Below are positions 1-5,968 of a stretch of DNA of 5,968 bases, piece by piece (within the stretch, counting starts at the first letter, position 1; each line of letters starts with the position of its first letter). Below the pieces are notes generated by a model. It had not been told where the DNA came from, did no database searches, and was given only the letters and a program-made list of their open reading frames with translations. Source of the DNA: Promethearchaeota archaeon (GTDB lineage Archaea; Asgardarchaeota; Lokiarchaeia; Sigynarchaeales; SOKP01); assembly GCA_016839425.1 (NCBI GenBank), contig JAEOUI010000490.1, forward strand, positions 1 through 5,968, given 5' to 3'. A program made the translations under genes and the position numbers.

Positions 1-1170
1 CCAATCAAGCATAGATACTAAAAACCCTTCTTTAAAGATTGTGATTCGAATAAGGAAGTATCTTGGGAAGAGGCAATTGATAAAGCCGCAGAAATATTAG
101 TAAAAGCAAAACGACCATTACTTTACGGCTTTTCAAGCACGGAAGCTGACGCACAAGGAAAAGGCGTGGAACTTGCCGAAGTACTTGGTGGGATTTTGGA
201 TAACACGGCGTCCGTTTGCCACGGACCAACGCTTTTAGCAGTTCAAGATGTCGGTGTTCCATCTTCTACATTAGGAGAATACAAAAATAGGGCTGATTTA
301 GTAATCTTTTGGGGATGCAATCCCGTTCACGCCCACCCTAGACACCTTGGAAGGTATAGCGAATTCATTCGTGGATATTTCAAGAAAGACGGTAGAAGCG
401 ATAGATATGTTATTGTGGTAGATCCAAGGAACACGCATACGGCTCAAATCGCAGATGTACACCTTCAAGTTAAACCCGACGAAGATTATGAACTTTTAAA
501 CGCCATACGAGCGGTTCTCAGGGGAACCGAGCTCGATGTCGAGCAAGTAGGGGGAGTACCTACCACTCAAATCGTAGAAGTCGTAGAAAAGTTAAAGTCT
601 TGTAATTTTGGTGTTATATTTTTTGGCATGGGCCTCACGCAATCCGAAGCCCACCATCGAAACATTGACTCGGCTATATGTCTTACTCGAGAGCTGAACG
701 ATTACACTAAATTTCTAATTACTGCCATGCGAGGTCATTACAATGTGACCGGGGCAAATACAGTATTTTCGTGGAATACGGGATATCCATTTTCAATAGA
801 CTTCTCAAAAGGTTATCCAAGATATAATCCAGGCGAATTTTCTTCCTGCGATGTACTCGTTCGGGACGAAATCGACGCTTCCCTTATTGTGGCATCGGAC
901 CCTGCCAGTAATTTTCCAGCAGCATCCGTGCGAAATATGTTCAAGCACCCATTAATATCAGTCGAGCCTCACGAAACACCAACTTCAGCATTTGCGGATG
1001 TGATCTTGCCCCCCGCAATTGCGGGAATTGAATGCGAAGGTACTGCATATCGAATGGATCATGTCCCTCTAAGATTAAGAAAAGTCAAGGACGCACCTGG
1101 CGAATGCTTGACTGACGAAGAAATCTTGGAACGCCTTATTAAAAAAGTTAAGGAGAAGAAAGGTGAGTAA
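1..1170 (+). CDS. fwdB: Formylmethanofuran dehydrogenase subunit B, 5'-partial, with an in-frame stop at 19-21
   Basis: Catalytic Mo/W-bis-pterin subunit of formylmethanofuran dehydrogenase, which interconverts CO2 plus methanofuran and formylmethanofuran in the cytoplasm; belongs to the formate dehydrogenase/DMSO reductase superfamily. Visible motifs, in order: EVSWEEAIDKAAEIL, TASVCHGPT (Cys at 217-219 is the expected metal-ligand position, Cys and not selenocysteine), WGCNPVHAHPRH, VVDPRNTHTAQIADVHLQVK, FFGMGLTQ, MRGHYNVTGAN, ASDPASNFP and EPHETPTSAFADVILPPA, with a C-terminus near ECEGTAYRMDHVPLRLRK. About 383 codons follow the TAA; the family is about 430 residues, so the N-terminal Fe-S segment lies outside the window. 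The frame reads HRY, TAA, KPFFKD; from memory, homologs read RYTKP here, so both sides of the stop look like coding sequence. No ATG, GTG or TTG lies in frame between the stop and GTG 166, and a start at 166 would cut off conserved residues. The gene may therefore be nonsense-mutated or miscalled. It overlaps fwdC by 8 bases. Family assignment is very secure; the 5' structure is uncertain. Confidence 0.9.
1150..1155 (+). promoter_or_regulatory. Shine-Dalgarno for fwdC
   Basis: AAGGAG lies inside the 3' end of fwdB, seven bases before the GTG at 1163. It decides the non-ATG start of fwdC and indicates translation of an internal cistron in a polycistronic fwdBC message. It is the clearest Shine-Dalgarno in the window; the genes with their own promoters lack one. 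Confidence 0.8.
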
Positions 1171-2023
1171 TCTGGCAGAAATTAAACTGAAACTAACGAA
1201 AAAGATCGATTTTCCACTCGAAGCGGATACCATCACGCCCGATAATTTTACGGGCAAGTCGACTGACGAAATTAAGAAATTAACCGTTTATTACGGAAAC
1301 GAAAAGGCTACCATCGGAGATTTTTTCAGCGTTTCGGGCAAGGGAGCTGACTTGAATGGCACGAAAATAACCATTGACGGTGACCTATCGTTTGTAAAGC
1401 GCATTGGCGAAAAAATGACAGGTGGAGAAATAGTAATAAATGGCAATGTCGGAATGCATGTGGGAAGCCAAATGTCTGGCGGTAAGATTTTAGTTAATGG
1501 AAACGCAGAAGATTGGGCAGGAGCCATGATGGAAGGCGGAGAGCTAGAAATCACGGGAAACGCAGGAAATTATGTAGGTGCTGCTTACAGAGGTCACTGG
1601 AAAGGTATGAAAAATGGTGTGATCAAGGTAAAGGGTAAAATAGGACACGAAGCCATGTCCTGGGTAAACGGTTCCAAACCAGCGAAGAGATTTCCAACAT
1701 TAATTTGCGGTGGAGCAGGTAATTTCTTAGGAGTGCATGGTCATGGTGGCATAATCATCGTCGAAGGAGATTGCGTGCGTTGTACGGGAGCCGATCAAGT
1801 ACGAGGTACTATCGTTGTAAAAGGTAAAGTTTTAAATATGCTCCCATCATACAAGAAAATCGGTGAAGTCAACGAGATCGAGTTGATGAACGGCGAAAAG
1901 ATAAAGGGTAAGTTTATCGAATACAGCGGAGACCATTCCGTCGAAAAGAATCATGCTAAATTAGACAAGCAAACGGGAAAGCCTTCTAATAGCTCAAATG
2001 GCAGGATTTTTATTGCCGCTTAA
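1163..2023 (+). CDS. fwdC: Formylmethanofuran dehydrogenase subunit C
   Basis: Structural subunit of the formylmethanofuran dehydrogenase complex. In known structures FwdC is a right-handed beta-helix related to the C-terminal domain of glutamate synthase (GltB/GXGXG domain) that packs against the FwdA amidohydrolase subunit and FwdB. The 286-residue product shows the expected repeat, roughly G-x2-M-x-GG-x-I-x-V-x-GN, at about residues 81-100, 101-120 and 121-140 (MTGGEIVINGNVG, MSGGKILVNGNAE, MEGGELEITGNAG), then irregular beta-helix turns including GGAGNFLGVHGHGG near 183-196 and GDCVRCTGADQVRGTIVVKG near 202-221. Length is close to the usual 260-290. The N-terminal 75 residues and the lysine/asparagine-rich last 30 residues lie outside the helix. 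GTG at 1163 is chosen for its Shine-Dalgarno and the 8-base overlap with fwdB. It is the last gene of the operon; fwdA and fwdD are not in view and are presumably upstream or elsewhere. Confidence 0.95.
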   Translation: MSNLAEIKLKLTKKIDFPLEADTITPDNFTGKSTDEIKKLTVYYGNEKATIGDFFSVSGKGADLNGTKITIDGDLSFVKRIGEKMTGGEIVINGNVGMHVGSQMSGGKILVNGNAEDWAGAMMEGGELEITGNAGNYVGAAYRGHWKGMKNGVIKVKGKIGHEAMSWVNGSKPAKRFPTLICGGAGNFLGVHGHGGIIIVEGDCVRCTGADQVRGTIVVKGKVLNMLPSYKKIGEVNEIELMNGEKIKGKFIEYSGDHSVEKNHAKLDKQTGKPSNSSNGRIFIAA

Positions 2024-2025
2024 AT

Positions 2026-2053
2026 CATTTCTTTTTTTATTTTTCTTTATTTT
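2026..2053 (+). terminator. T-rich terminator after fwdBC
   Basis: Directly after the fwdC stop comes a run of T-clusters (T7, T5, T3, T4) broken only by single C or A bases, with no preceding stem. This is the usual oligo-U type of archaeal transcription terminator. A second T11 run at 2118-2128 may act as a backup. The rest of the 181-base spacer to fdhD holds only AT-rich sequence and the fdhD promoter. Confidence 0.6.
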
Positions 2054-2170
2054 CATAAATTTGTTCTTCAAATAGAAATAACACGATTAATTATTATTTT
2101 TAAATTTCCAATTTTAATTTTTTTTTTTAAAAATATTAAGAACCTTTTTTTAGGAATTATTATTTAGAGA

Positions 2171-2180
2171 CTTATATATT
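2171..2180 (+). promoter_or_regulatory. TATA box of fdhD
   Basis: CTTATATATT, preceded by purine-rich AGAGA that could serve as BRE, is centred about 30 bases before the ATG at 2205. With the usual archaeal spacing of about 25 bases from TATA to transcription start, the message would begin a few bases before or at this ATG, giving a leaderless or nearly leaderless transcript. This argues that fdhD is transcribed separately from fwdBC and supports ATG 2205 over GTG 2193. Confidence 0.6.
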
Positions 2181-2204
2181 TGATTTTAACGAGTGATTTC
2201 AACC

Positions 2205-3014
2205 ATGTATAAACGTCCAGTAAAGATCGCAAAAATTAAAAAAGATCAAGTTAGCGAGGAGCAAGATGTCATCTTGGTGGAATCTCCTATCGATATAATA
2301 GTGAATTCAAAGCCACTTGCGAATATCATATGCCTTCCGATCGATCTTAAAGAACTTGCTGTTGGCTTTTTATATTCCATAGGAATTATACAAAAGATTA
2401 TCGATTTGAAAAACATTATTATTGATGAGCTCAACAATAAAATAATGGTCGAATTAGACGACTCATTGGAACTCAATCCAAAAGCCTTTGAAATTAATCC
2501 CGTGAGTAGGGTAATAGACACCACTTGTGGAATTTCTTCCCCGTGGAGAAATCTTATCAAAGAAGTTCTTGAAAAGAAAGAAGGAAAAGAGCCTACACAA
2601 AATGATATCAAGGTAAAACCCGAATTTATATATGCTATTATTAAAGAAATGCAACAAAATACGGTAATATTTAGAGAAACGGGAGGATGCCACGGGGCCG
2701 CAGTTTTTGATCTCGAGGGAACCATGCTCGCGTGCAAGGAAGACATTGGTAGGCATAACGCCATTGATAAGGTCATCGGAGAAATCCTTTTCAAACAGAA
2801 AGATTTTACTAAACTCGTACTAACTTCAACAGGCCGCTTGACGGGCGATTCCGTCTTAAAAGCTGTGAGGGCGGGGTTTCCCATCGTGGCATCAGTTTCG
2901 ACAGCCATAGAGTCTGGCGTGCGCTTGGCTTTCTCGCACGATATAACATTGATTGGTTTTGTAAGAGGATCTAGAATGAACATTTACGCTCATCCAAGCA
3001 GGATACTTTCTTAA
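2205..3014 (+). CDS. fdhD: FdhD-family sulfur carrier/formate dehydrogenase accessory protein
   Basis: FdhD passes sulfur from a cysteine desulfurase to the Mo/W-bis-MGD cofactor before its insertion into formate dehydrogenase; it is cytoplasmic. The 269-residue product has the family landmarks: LPIDLKELAVGFLYSIGII (44-62), the active loop DTTCGISSPW (105-114), ETGGCHGAAVF (158-168), EDIGRHNAIDKVIGE (179-193), TSTGRLTGDSVLKAVRAGFP (207-226), and the C-terminal TLIGFVRGSRMNIYAHPSRI. Length matches E. coli FdhD (about 277). The usual CxxC of the loop (C121/C124 in E. coli) appears as C108-G-I-S111, so the second Cys is replaced. Extra cysteines are C162 and C177. The start is ATG 2205, preferred over GTG 2193 because of TATA spacing; no Shine-Dalgarno is seen. 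Its position just after fwdBC suggests, by inference, a role in maturing the Mo/W cofactor of FwdB, which belongs to the same superfamily as formate dehydrogenase. A formate dehydrogenase elsewhere in the genome is the conventional alternative. Confidence 0.92.
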   Translation: MYKRPVKIAKIKKDQVSEEQDVILVESPIDIIVNSKPLANIICLPIDLKELAVGFLYSIGIIQKIIDLKNIIIDELNNKIMVELDDSLELNPKAFEINPVSRVIDTTCGISSPWRNLIKEVLEKKEGKEPTQNDIKVKPEFIYAIIKEMQQNTVIFRETGGCHGAAVFDLEGTMLACKEDIGRHNAIDKVIGEILFKQKDFTKLVLTSTGRLTGDSVLKAVRAGFPIVASVSTAIESGVRLAFSHDITLIGFVRGSRMNIYAHPSRILS

Positions 3015-3036
3015 TCTGAAAAAAAATATTTTTTAG
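3015..3036. terminator. Bidirectional terminator between convergent fdhD and the DUF169 gene
   Basis: The 18-base gap between the two stop codons lies within a near-palindrome, CTGAAAAAA facing TTTTTTAG around a short centre. It gives a T6 run for + strand transcripts and a T8 run for - strand transcripts, so one element can stop both genes. The hairpin itself is pure A-T and weak; the T-runs are the more likely signal. Confidence 0.6.
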
Positions 3037-3818
3037 GTTAAATCCATATATGAAATTCTCTTTTCTGGATAAGCTATTTTTGGGCGTTTTGATATGAAAG
3101 ATGGATCTAAATCGTTGGCCATTCTCTGAGCAATTGGGAGTGGAATGCCAATGGACATGTAATTTTTTGGAAACCAATAATTTCCCGTAGGATCAGTGGG
3201 TCCAACAATGATTTGATTATTATTAAAATTCCTTTCTAAACCTGCGGGATAAGTCACGAAAGAGGCACAAGAAGGTCCCCAAGGAATCGTAACAATAGTA
3301 CTTTCTTCAGGACGAAAATAGAACAGAGAACACAAGTTCCTTATATGTTCAGCAATCCCAAAACATAAAAATGTATTTACATCAATCCCTCCATCTCTTA
3401 TAGCCTCTGCTTTTTGGATCACCGTGTATTTACCCAATGATTTTATTTTTTTTGCGATATTTAATTGTTTCTCGGCAAGATCTGGGGTTGCGAGCAAGAA
3501 TTCCGCCGCACCACCCCTAAAATTTTTAACACCAGTTGAGAGAAAATATTTTAATTGTGGGAGGAATGAATCGTATCCAAACCAAGCTCGTCCCCCAGGA
3601 CAGCATCCTTCTAAGGCATTTTTTCCGATATATAATGATTCTAAATTATCATCAATTGAAAGAGTAAAAATCGCACTGGCAATACAACGATTGATTTTTG
3701 TAATTGAAATGGAATTCTTTGGTATGAATTCTGAACCATAAATGCATAATGGAGAACAGGTTAACCTACCAGCTTCTTTTAGGTTTAATGCTATATCTTT
3801 AATATTCGATATTTCCAT
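3033..3818 (-). CDS. DUF169 (COG2043) family protein of unknown function
   Basis: A 261-residue soluble protein, near full length for the DUF169 family, whose function is not established. Matching features, from my knowledge of the family: SPLCIYGSEFIPKN (22-35), INRCIASAIFTLS (42-54), YIGKNALEGCCPGGRAWFGY (63-82), YFLSTGVKNFRGGAAEFLLA (91-110), FLCFGIAEHIRNLCSLF (150-166), IPWGPSCASFVTYPAGLE (178-195), VGPTDPTGNYWFPKNYMSIG (205-224), and a C-terminal SFISKRPKIAYPEKR. Eight cysteines (21, 25, 45, 72, 73, 152, 163, 184), several within the most conserved blocks, could bind metal, a cluster or a thiol substrate; that is inference. No signal peptide or membrane segment is seen. ATG at 3818 is the first in-frame start and has no Shine-Dalgarno. 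The gene is convergent with fdhD and divergent from the flavoprotein gene at 3963. Confidence 0.85.
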   Translation of the reverse strand: MEISNIKDIALNLKEAGRLTCSPLCIYGSEFIPKNSISITKINRCIASAIFTLSIDDNLESLYIGKNALEGCCPGGRAWFGYDSFLPQLKYFLSTGVKNFRGGAAEFLLATPDLAEKQLNIAKKIKSLGKYTVIQKAEAIRDGGIDVNTFLCFGIAEHIRNLCSLFYFRPEESTIVTIPWGPSCASFVTYPAGLERNFNNNQIIVGPTDPTGNYWFPKNYMSIGIPLPIAQRMANDLDPSFISKRPKIAYPEKRISYMDLT

Positions 3819-3925
3819 TTATAATTTTAAGATAAGTTTGCTAAAATTTGTTTTTGTAATCTTTTTTATCATATCAATATTCAATAAAATTAACATTAAG
3901 ATTAAGTAAATTTATTCACGATAAT

Positions 3926-3936
3926 TATTATTAAAA
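3926..3936 (+). promoter_or_regulatory. Possible TATA box of the flavoprotein gene
   Basis: ATTATTAAAAT is centred about 31 bases before the TTG at 3963, the spacing expected for a leaderless archaeal transcript. The whole 144-base divergent spacer is AT-rich, so the match is weak. No clear TATA could be singled out for the opposite-strand DUF169 gene, and no convincing operator was seen between the two. Confidence 0.35.
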
Positions 3937-3962
3937 TTAAAATGAATTAACTGATATTTATC

Positions 3963-4604
3963 TTGAAAATTTTACTTATTAATGGAAGTGCGAGAAAAAA
4001 TGGAAACACTGCAACATTATTAAGAAAGGTTGCAGAAGGAGCAACATCTCGAGGAGCGGAGTCAAAACTCATTCATCTTTACGACTTAAATTATAAAGGA
4101 TGTACCAGTTGCTTTAGTTGTAAAACCAAGGGGAGTAAAAGCTATGGAAAATGTGCTATTAAGGACGAACTAACACCGATTTTAAAAGAAATTGAAACTA
4201 TTGACGCCTTGGTTCTGGGTTCTCCAATTTATTATTCAACTGTAACTGGTGAGATGAAATCGTTTATGGAGCGGTTGTTATTTCCTTATCATGTTTATTC
4301 CAATCCCTACAAAAATCTCTTCCAAAAGAATGTCAAAACGGGTTTTATCTATACAATGAATCAAACAGAAGAAGAATCAAAAACAACGGGTATTGCCCAA
4401 AACTGTTTCATTAATGAAACCTTGCTAAAATTCACATTCGGAACTTCAGAATCGCTAATGAGTTATGATACATATCAATTTGAAGATTATTCAAAAGTTG
4501 TACAGGATCGTTTTGATGTCGATAAAAAAGCAAAACAAAGGGAAGAAATATTTCCTAAAGATTGTGAAAATGCTTTTGAATTAGGAGTAAAACTTGTATC
4601 ATAA
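3963..4604 (+). CDS. Flavodoxin-fold NADPH-dependent FMN reductase-like / iron-sulfur-flavoprotein-like protein
   Basis: A 213-residue cytoplasmic flavoprotein, probably an NAD(P)H-dependent FMN oxidoreductase of unknown substrate. The N-terminal beta strand and phosphate loop, ILLINGSARKNGNT (3-16), is the FMN-phosphate site of the flavodoxin-like fold. GSPIYYSTVTGEMKSFMERL (86-105) is the second flavin-binding loop of this family. A cysteine group C47-x2-C-x2-C53-x10-C64 sits where Isf-type proteins bind a 4Fe-4S cluster, but Isf normally has a shorter last spacing, so cluster binding is uncertain. Similar CxxCxxC...YGKC patterns occur, as I recall, in many bacterial flavodoxin-family proteins, especially from anaerobes. 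The start is TTG: the only upstream in-frame codons before a TAA at 3948-3950 are CTG, ATA, TTT and ATC, and the homologous sequence begins exactly here. It is divergent from the DUF169 gene and its DNA looks more AT-rich than fwd or the hydrogenase gene, so acquisition from bacteria is possible. Confidence 0.85.
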   Translation: MKILLINGSARKNGNTATLLRKVAEGATSRGAESKLIHLYDLNYKGCTSCFSCKTKGSKSYGKCAIKDELTPILKEIETIDALVLGSPIYYSTVTGEMKSFMERLLFPYHVYSNPYKNLFQKNVKTGFIYTMNQTEEESKTTGIAQNCFINETLLKFTFGTSESLMSYDTYQFEDYSKVVQDRFDVDKKAKQREEIFPKDCENAFELGVKLVS

Positions 4605-4642
4605 TGCCTTAATTATTTATATTTCTAAAATTAACCTTTTAT

Positions 4643-4670
4643 TCATTTTTTTTTCTTATAAAAAAAATGA
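4643..4670 (+). terminator. Hairpin/T-tract terminator after the flavoprotein gene
   Basis: TCA followed by T9, then a short CTTAT loop, then A8 and TGA, forms an 11-bp inverted repeat about 40 bases after the stop codon. The T-run on the + strand would terminate the flavoprotein message in the archaeal manner. The rest of the 246-base spacer (4605-4850) contains no gene; it holds a small palindrome at 4723-4737 and the next promoter. Confidence 0.55.
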
Positions 4671-4812
4671 TATTAAATCATTATTTCTGAAATGGTTTAA
4701 TTGAAACTTACATTAAAAATGCAGATTTCGTAAATCTCACTTTCAAGATTCGAATATTTTTTGATTAATTTTTTATTAAATTTCACATTTACACACATAT
4801 TACTATCTATAG

Positions 4813-4820
4813 TTAAAATA
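4813..4820 (+). promoter_or_regulatory. Probable TATA box of the hydrogenase small-subunit gene
   Basis: TTAAAATA lies 31-38 bases before the ATG at 4851, predicting a transcript with a leader of about ten bases or less. No Shine-Dalgarno precedes the ATG (the leader is A-rich), consistent with a nearly leaderless message. This suggests the gene begins a transcription unit continuing past the window end. Confidence 0.45.
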
Positions 4821-4850
4821 CTAAAACAATCTAATAAGTGAAAAAACAAG

Positions 4851-5968
4851 ATGCCAATTAAAGTAGCTTTCATGCAATTGTCTTCTTGCTGGGGATGTCA
4901 TCAATCTCTCTTGAACGCTCACCTCGGATTGTTAAACGTTCTTCCCGAACTTGAAATAGTTTATTGGCCAGCTGTCGTGGACTTCAAGTTAGACTCGTTA
5001 AAAGCCAGGAAGGACGGTGAAATAATCGTTGGATTCTTGGAAGGCGTTGTAAGAACAGCCCAAGACAAGGCAAATGTCGAGCTCATGAGGAAAAAATGTG
5101 CTGTTATCGTGGCATTTGGAGCTTGCGCTTGTCATGGTAGCGTAGCGGGTCTGGCTAACTTAACTTCCAAGGCCGATCTGATCAAGAGAAAATTCACGGA
5201 AGTAGAGAGTATTTCTTCCGGAGGAGGATTACCTACCAAGCATGTTCCCGAAATTGAAGACCATATTGTGCTTATTAAGGACATGATTAATGTGGATGTG
5301 TTCTTACCTGGATGCCCACCTACAACAGAGAACATCTTAGCAGCAGTTTCTTACCTACTGACGGTTGTTGGAGAAGGTCCAGCATCGTTAAATAAGAACA
5401 AGTGCGTGTGTGACTCGTGTAGTCTCGCAAAAAAGGGTTGCTTGTTAGACTCAGGAACGCTCTGCTACGGAGCTATAACAGCTGCAGGGTGCGAAGAGAT
5501 GTGTCCTAATCAAGGTGAACCTTGCTACGGATGCTTTAGAGCCACCGCTAAACCAGGAGCAAAAGCAACCCAACTTAAGACAATTATCGATGGTGTTAAT
5601 TCATTAACTCCGGAACTTGGAAAGAGCCTTCAACACTTTCTTGACTTATATTTAGGTGTTGCCAACATAGGAAACTTTTACTTCCGCGGCGATCTACTCC
5701 AAAGAATGGCTTACGAGCCAGAAAGTTTCACCGAAAAGGATGTGGGAGGCCAGTTAATGTTGGATGTAGCCCCAACGGGAGTACAACTCATTGACGACAT
5801 TGCCGGAGAAGCATTATATTTATTAAAAGACGATCCAAGTTTCAAGTATAGCTCAAAGTCTGTTTGTAGTCATTGTGAACGAGATGTTGCGGATAAAGTA
5901 CCCGGTGATCTGAAAAGAGATTATGAAGGATTACCGACGATGGACAAGTGCTTTTTGGAACAAGGATA
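4851..5968 (+). CDS. F420-non-reducing-type [NiFe]-hydrogenase small subunit (MvhG/FrhG-like), extended, 3'-partial
   Basis: Electron-transfer small subunit of a group 3 NiFe hydrogenase (COG1941), which carries electrons from the NiFe site of the large subunit through Fe-S clusters. 372 codons are open with no stop before the edge. Proximal-cluster ligands are in place: SSCWGCH (C13, C16), FGACACHGSVAGLANL (C92 most likely) and LPGCPPTTEN (C155). A Cys-rich ferredoxin-like segment follows: CVCDSCSLAKKGCLLDSG (185-202), then LCYGAITAAGCEEMCPN and EPCYGCFRATAKPG (to about 236), for the medial and distal clusters. MvhG proteins normally end within about 70 residues of this. Here a roughly 107-residue linker leads to SVCSHCERD (337-345) and MDKCFLEQG (364-372), resembling the opening of a second Cys-rich segment. 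ATG 4851 is the first in-frame start after a TGA at 4839. The large subunit and MvhD/Hdr partners are not in view and are expected downstream. Subgroup 3c is the best guess; 3a, 3b or a hydrogenase-like paralogue without a NiFe partner remain possible. Confidence 0.88.
   Translation, partial: MPIKVAFMQLSSCWGCHQSLLNAHLGLLNVLPELEIVYWPAVVDFKLDSLKARKDGEIIVGFLEGVVRTAQDKANVELMRKKCAVIVAFGACACHGSVAGLANLTSKADLIKRKFTEVESISSGGGLPTKHVPEIEDHIVLIKDMINVDVFLPGCPPTTENILAAVSYLLTVVGEGPASLNKNKCVCDSCSLAKKGCLLDSGTLCYGAITAAGCEEMCPNQGEPCYGCFRATAKPGAKATQLKTIIDGVNSLTPELGKSLQHFLDLYLGVANIGNFYFRGDLLQRMAYEPESFTEKDVGGQLMLDVAPTGVQLIDDIAGEALYLLKDDPSFKYSSKSVCSHCERDVADKVPGDLKRDYEGLPTMDKCFLEQG

Noticed and set aside
217..219. 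Possible selenocysteine form of FwdB
   Set aside because: The metal-ligand codon is TGC (Cys), not TGA, so no recoding is needed; the upstream stop is TAA, which is not a selenocysteine or pyrrolysine codon.
1291..1554. Minus-strand open frame inside fwdC
   Set aside because: Its Pro/Ser-rich repeat pattern is the reverse image of the FwdC glycine-rich beta-helix repeats.
2143..2153. CCT(T)nAGG mini-inverted repeat before fdhD
   Set aside because: Only three G/C-containing pairs around a T-run; too small to distinguish from background in this AT-rich spacer.
2246..2983. 245-codon open frame on the minus strand opposite fdhD
   Set aside because: It lies entirely antisense to a secure fdhD, has low-complexity Ser/Ile-rich content and no recognisable motif; it is a shadow of the real gene.
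3424..3741. 105-codon + strand frame within the DUF169 gene
   Set aside because: It is antisense to conserved DUF169 blocks and has no start signal or recognisable domain.
5132..5335. Minus-strand open frame within the hydrogenase small subunit
   Set aside because: It is opposite the conserved proximal-cluster region of a clear gene and shows no coding signal of its own.
1..5968. CRISPR arrays, insertion sequences, tRNA or rRNA genes
   Set aside because: No regularly spaced repeats, transposase-like frames, tRNA-like cloverleaf sequence or rRNA-like stretches were seen in any spacer.

Overview
The window suggests an anaerobic archaeon with AT-rich DNA. Both ends carry genes of methanofuran/H2-linked C1 metabolism. 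Intergenic spacers are full of T- and A-tracts, and several genes have a TATA-like box about 25-35 bases before the start codon with little or no leader, as in archaea. The gene set (formylmethanofuran dehydrogenase, FdhD, an F420-non-reducing-type NiFe-hydrogenase small subunit, archaeal DUF169) fits a methanogen or a non-methanogen with the archaeal Wood-Ljungdahl pathway, such as an Asgard archaeon. The sequence alone does not settle the lineage.

Region 1 (1-2023, + strand) is the 3' end of an fwd operon: the molybdopterin-binding catalytic subunit FwdB, then FwdC with an 8-base overlap and its own Shine-Dalgarno. The fwdB frame is interrupted by an in-frame TAA at 19-21 inside what looks like conserved coding sequence. 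A T-rich stretch ends the operon. Region 2 (2205-3014, +) is fdhD, with its own TATA box, encoding the sulfur-transfer factor for Mo/W-bis-MGD enzymes. Its CxxC site is reduced to one Cys.

Region 3 (3033-4604) holds a divergent pair: a DUF169 protein on the minus strand, convergent with fdhD across a bidirectional terminator, and a flavodoxin-fold NADPH-dependent FMN reductase-like protein on the plus strand starting at TTG. These two look more AT-rich than their neighbours, and the flavoprotein resembles bacterial proteins. Region 4 (4851 to the window edge, +) is a long open gene for a NiFe-hydrogenase small subunit of the MvhG/FrhG type. It carries the proximal-cluster cysteines, a ferredoxin-like Cys-rich segment, a roughly 107-residue linker, and then what appears to be the start of a second copy of the Cys-rich segment.

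The parts fit one energy scheme. A hydrogenase of this type (usually with HdrABC) supplies low-potential electrons, Fwd uses them to reduce CO2 to formylmethanofuran (or runs in reverse), and FdhD may mature the Mo/W cofactor of FwdB or of a formate dehydrogenase elsewhere. The most noteworthy points are the extended hydrogenase small subunit, the stop codon in fwdB, and the single-Cys FdhD near fwd.
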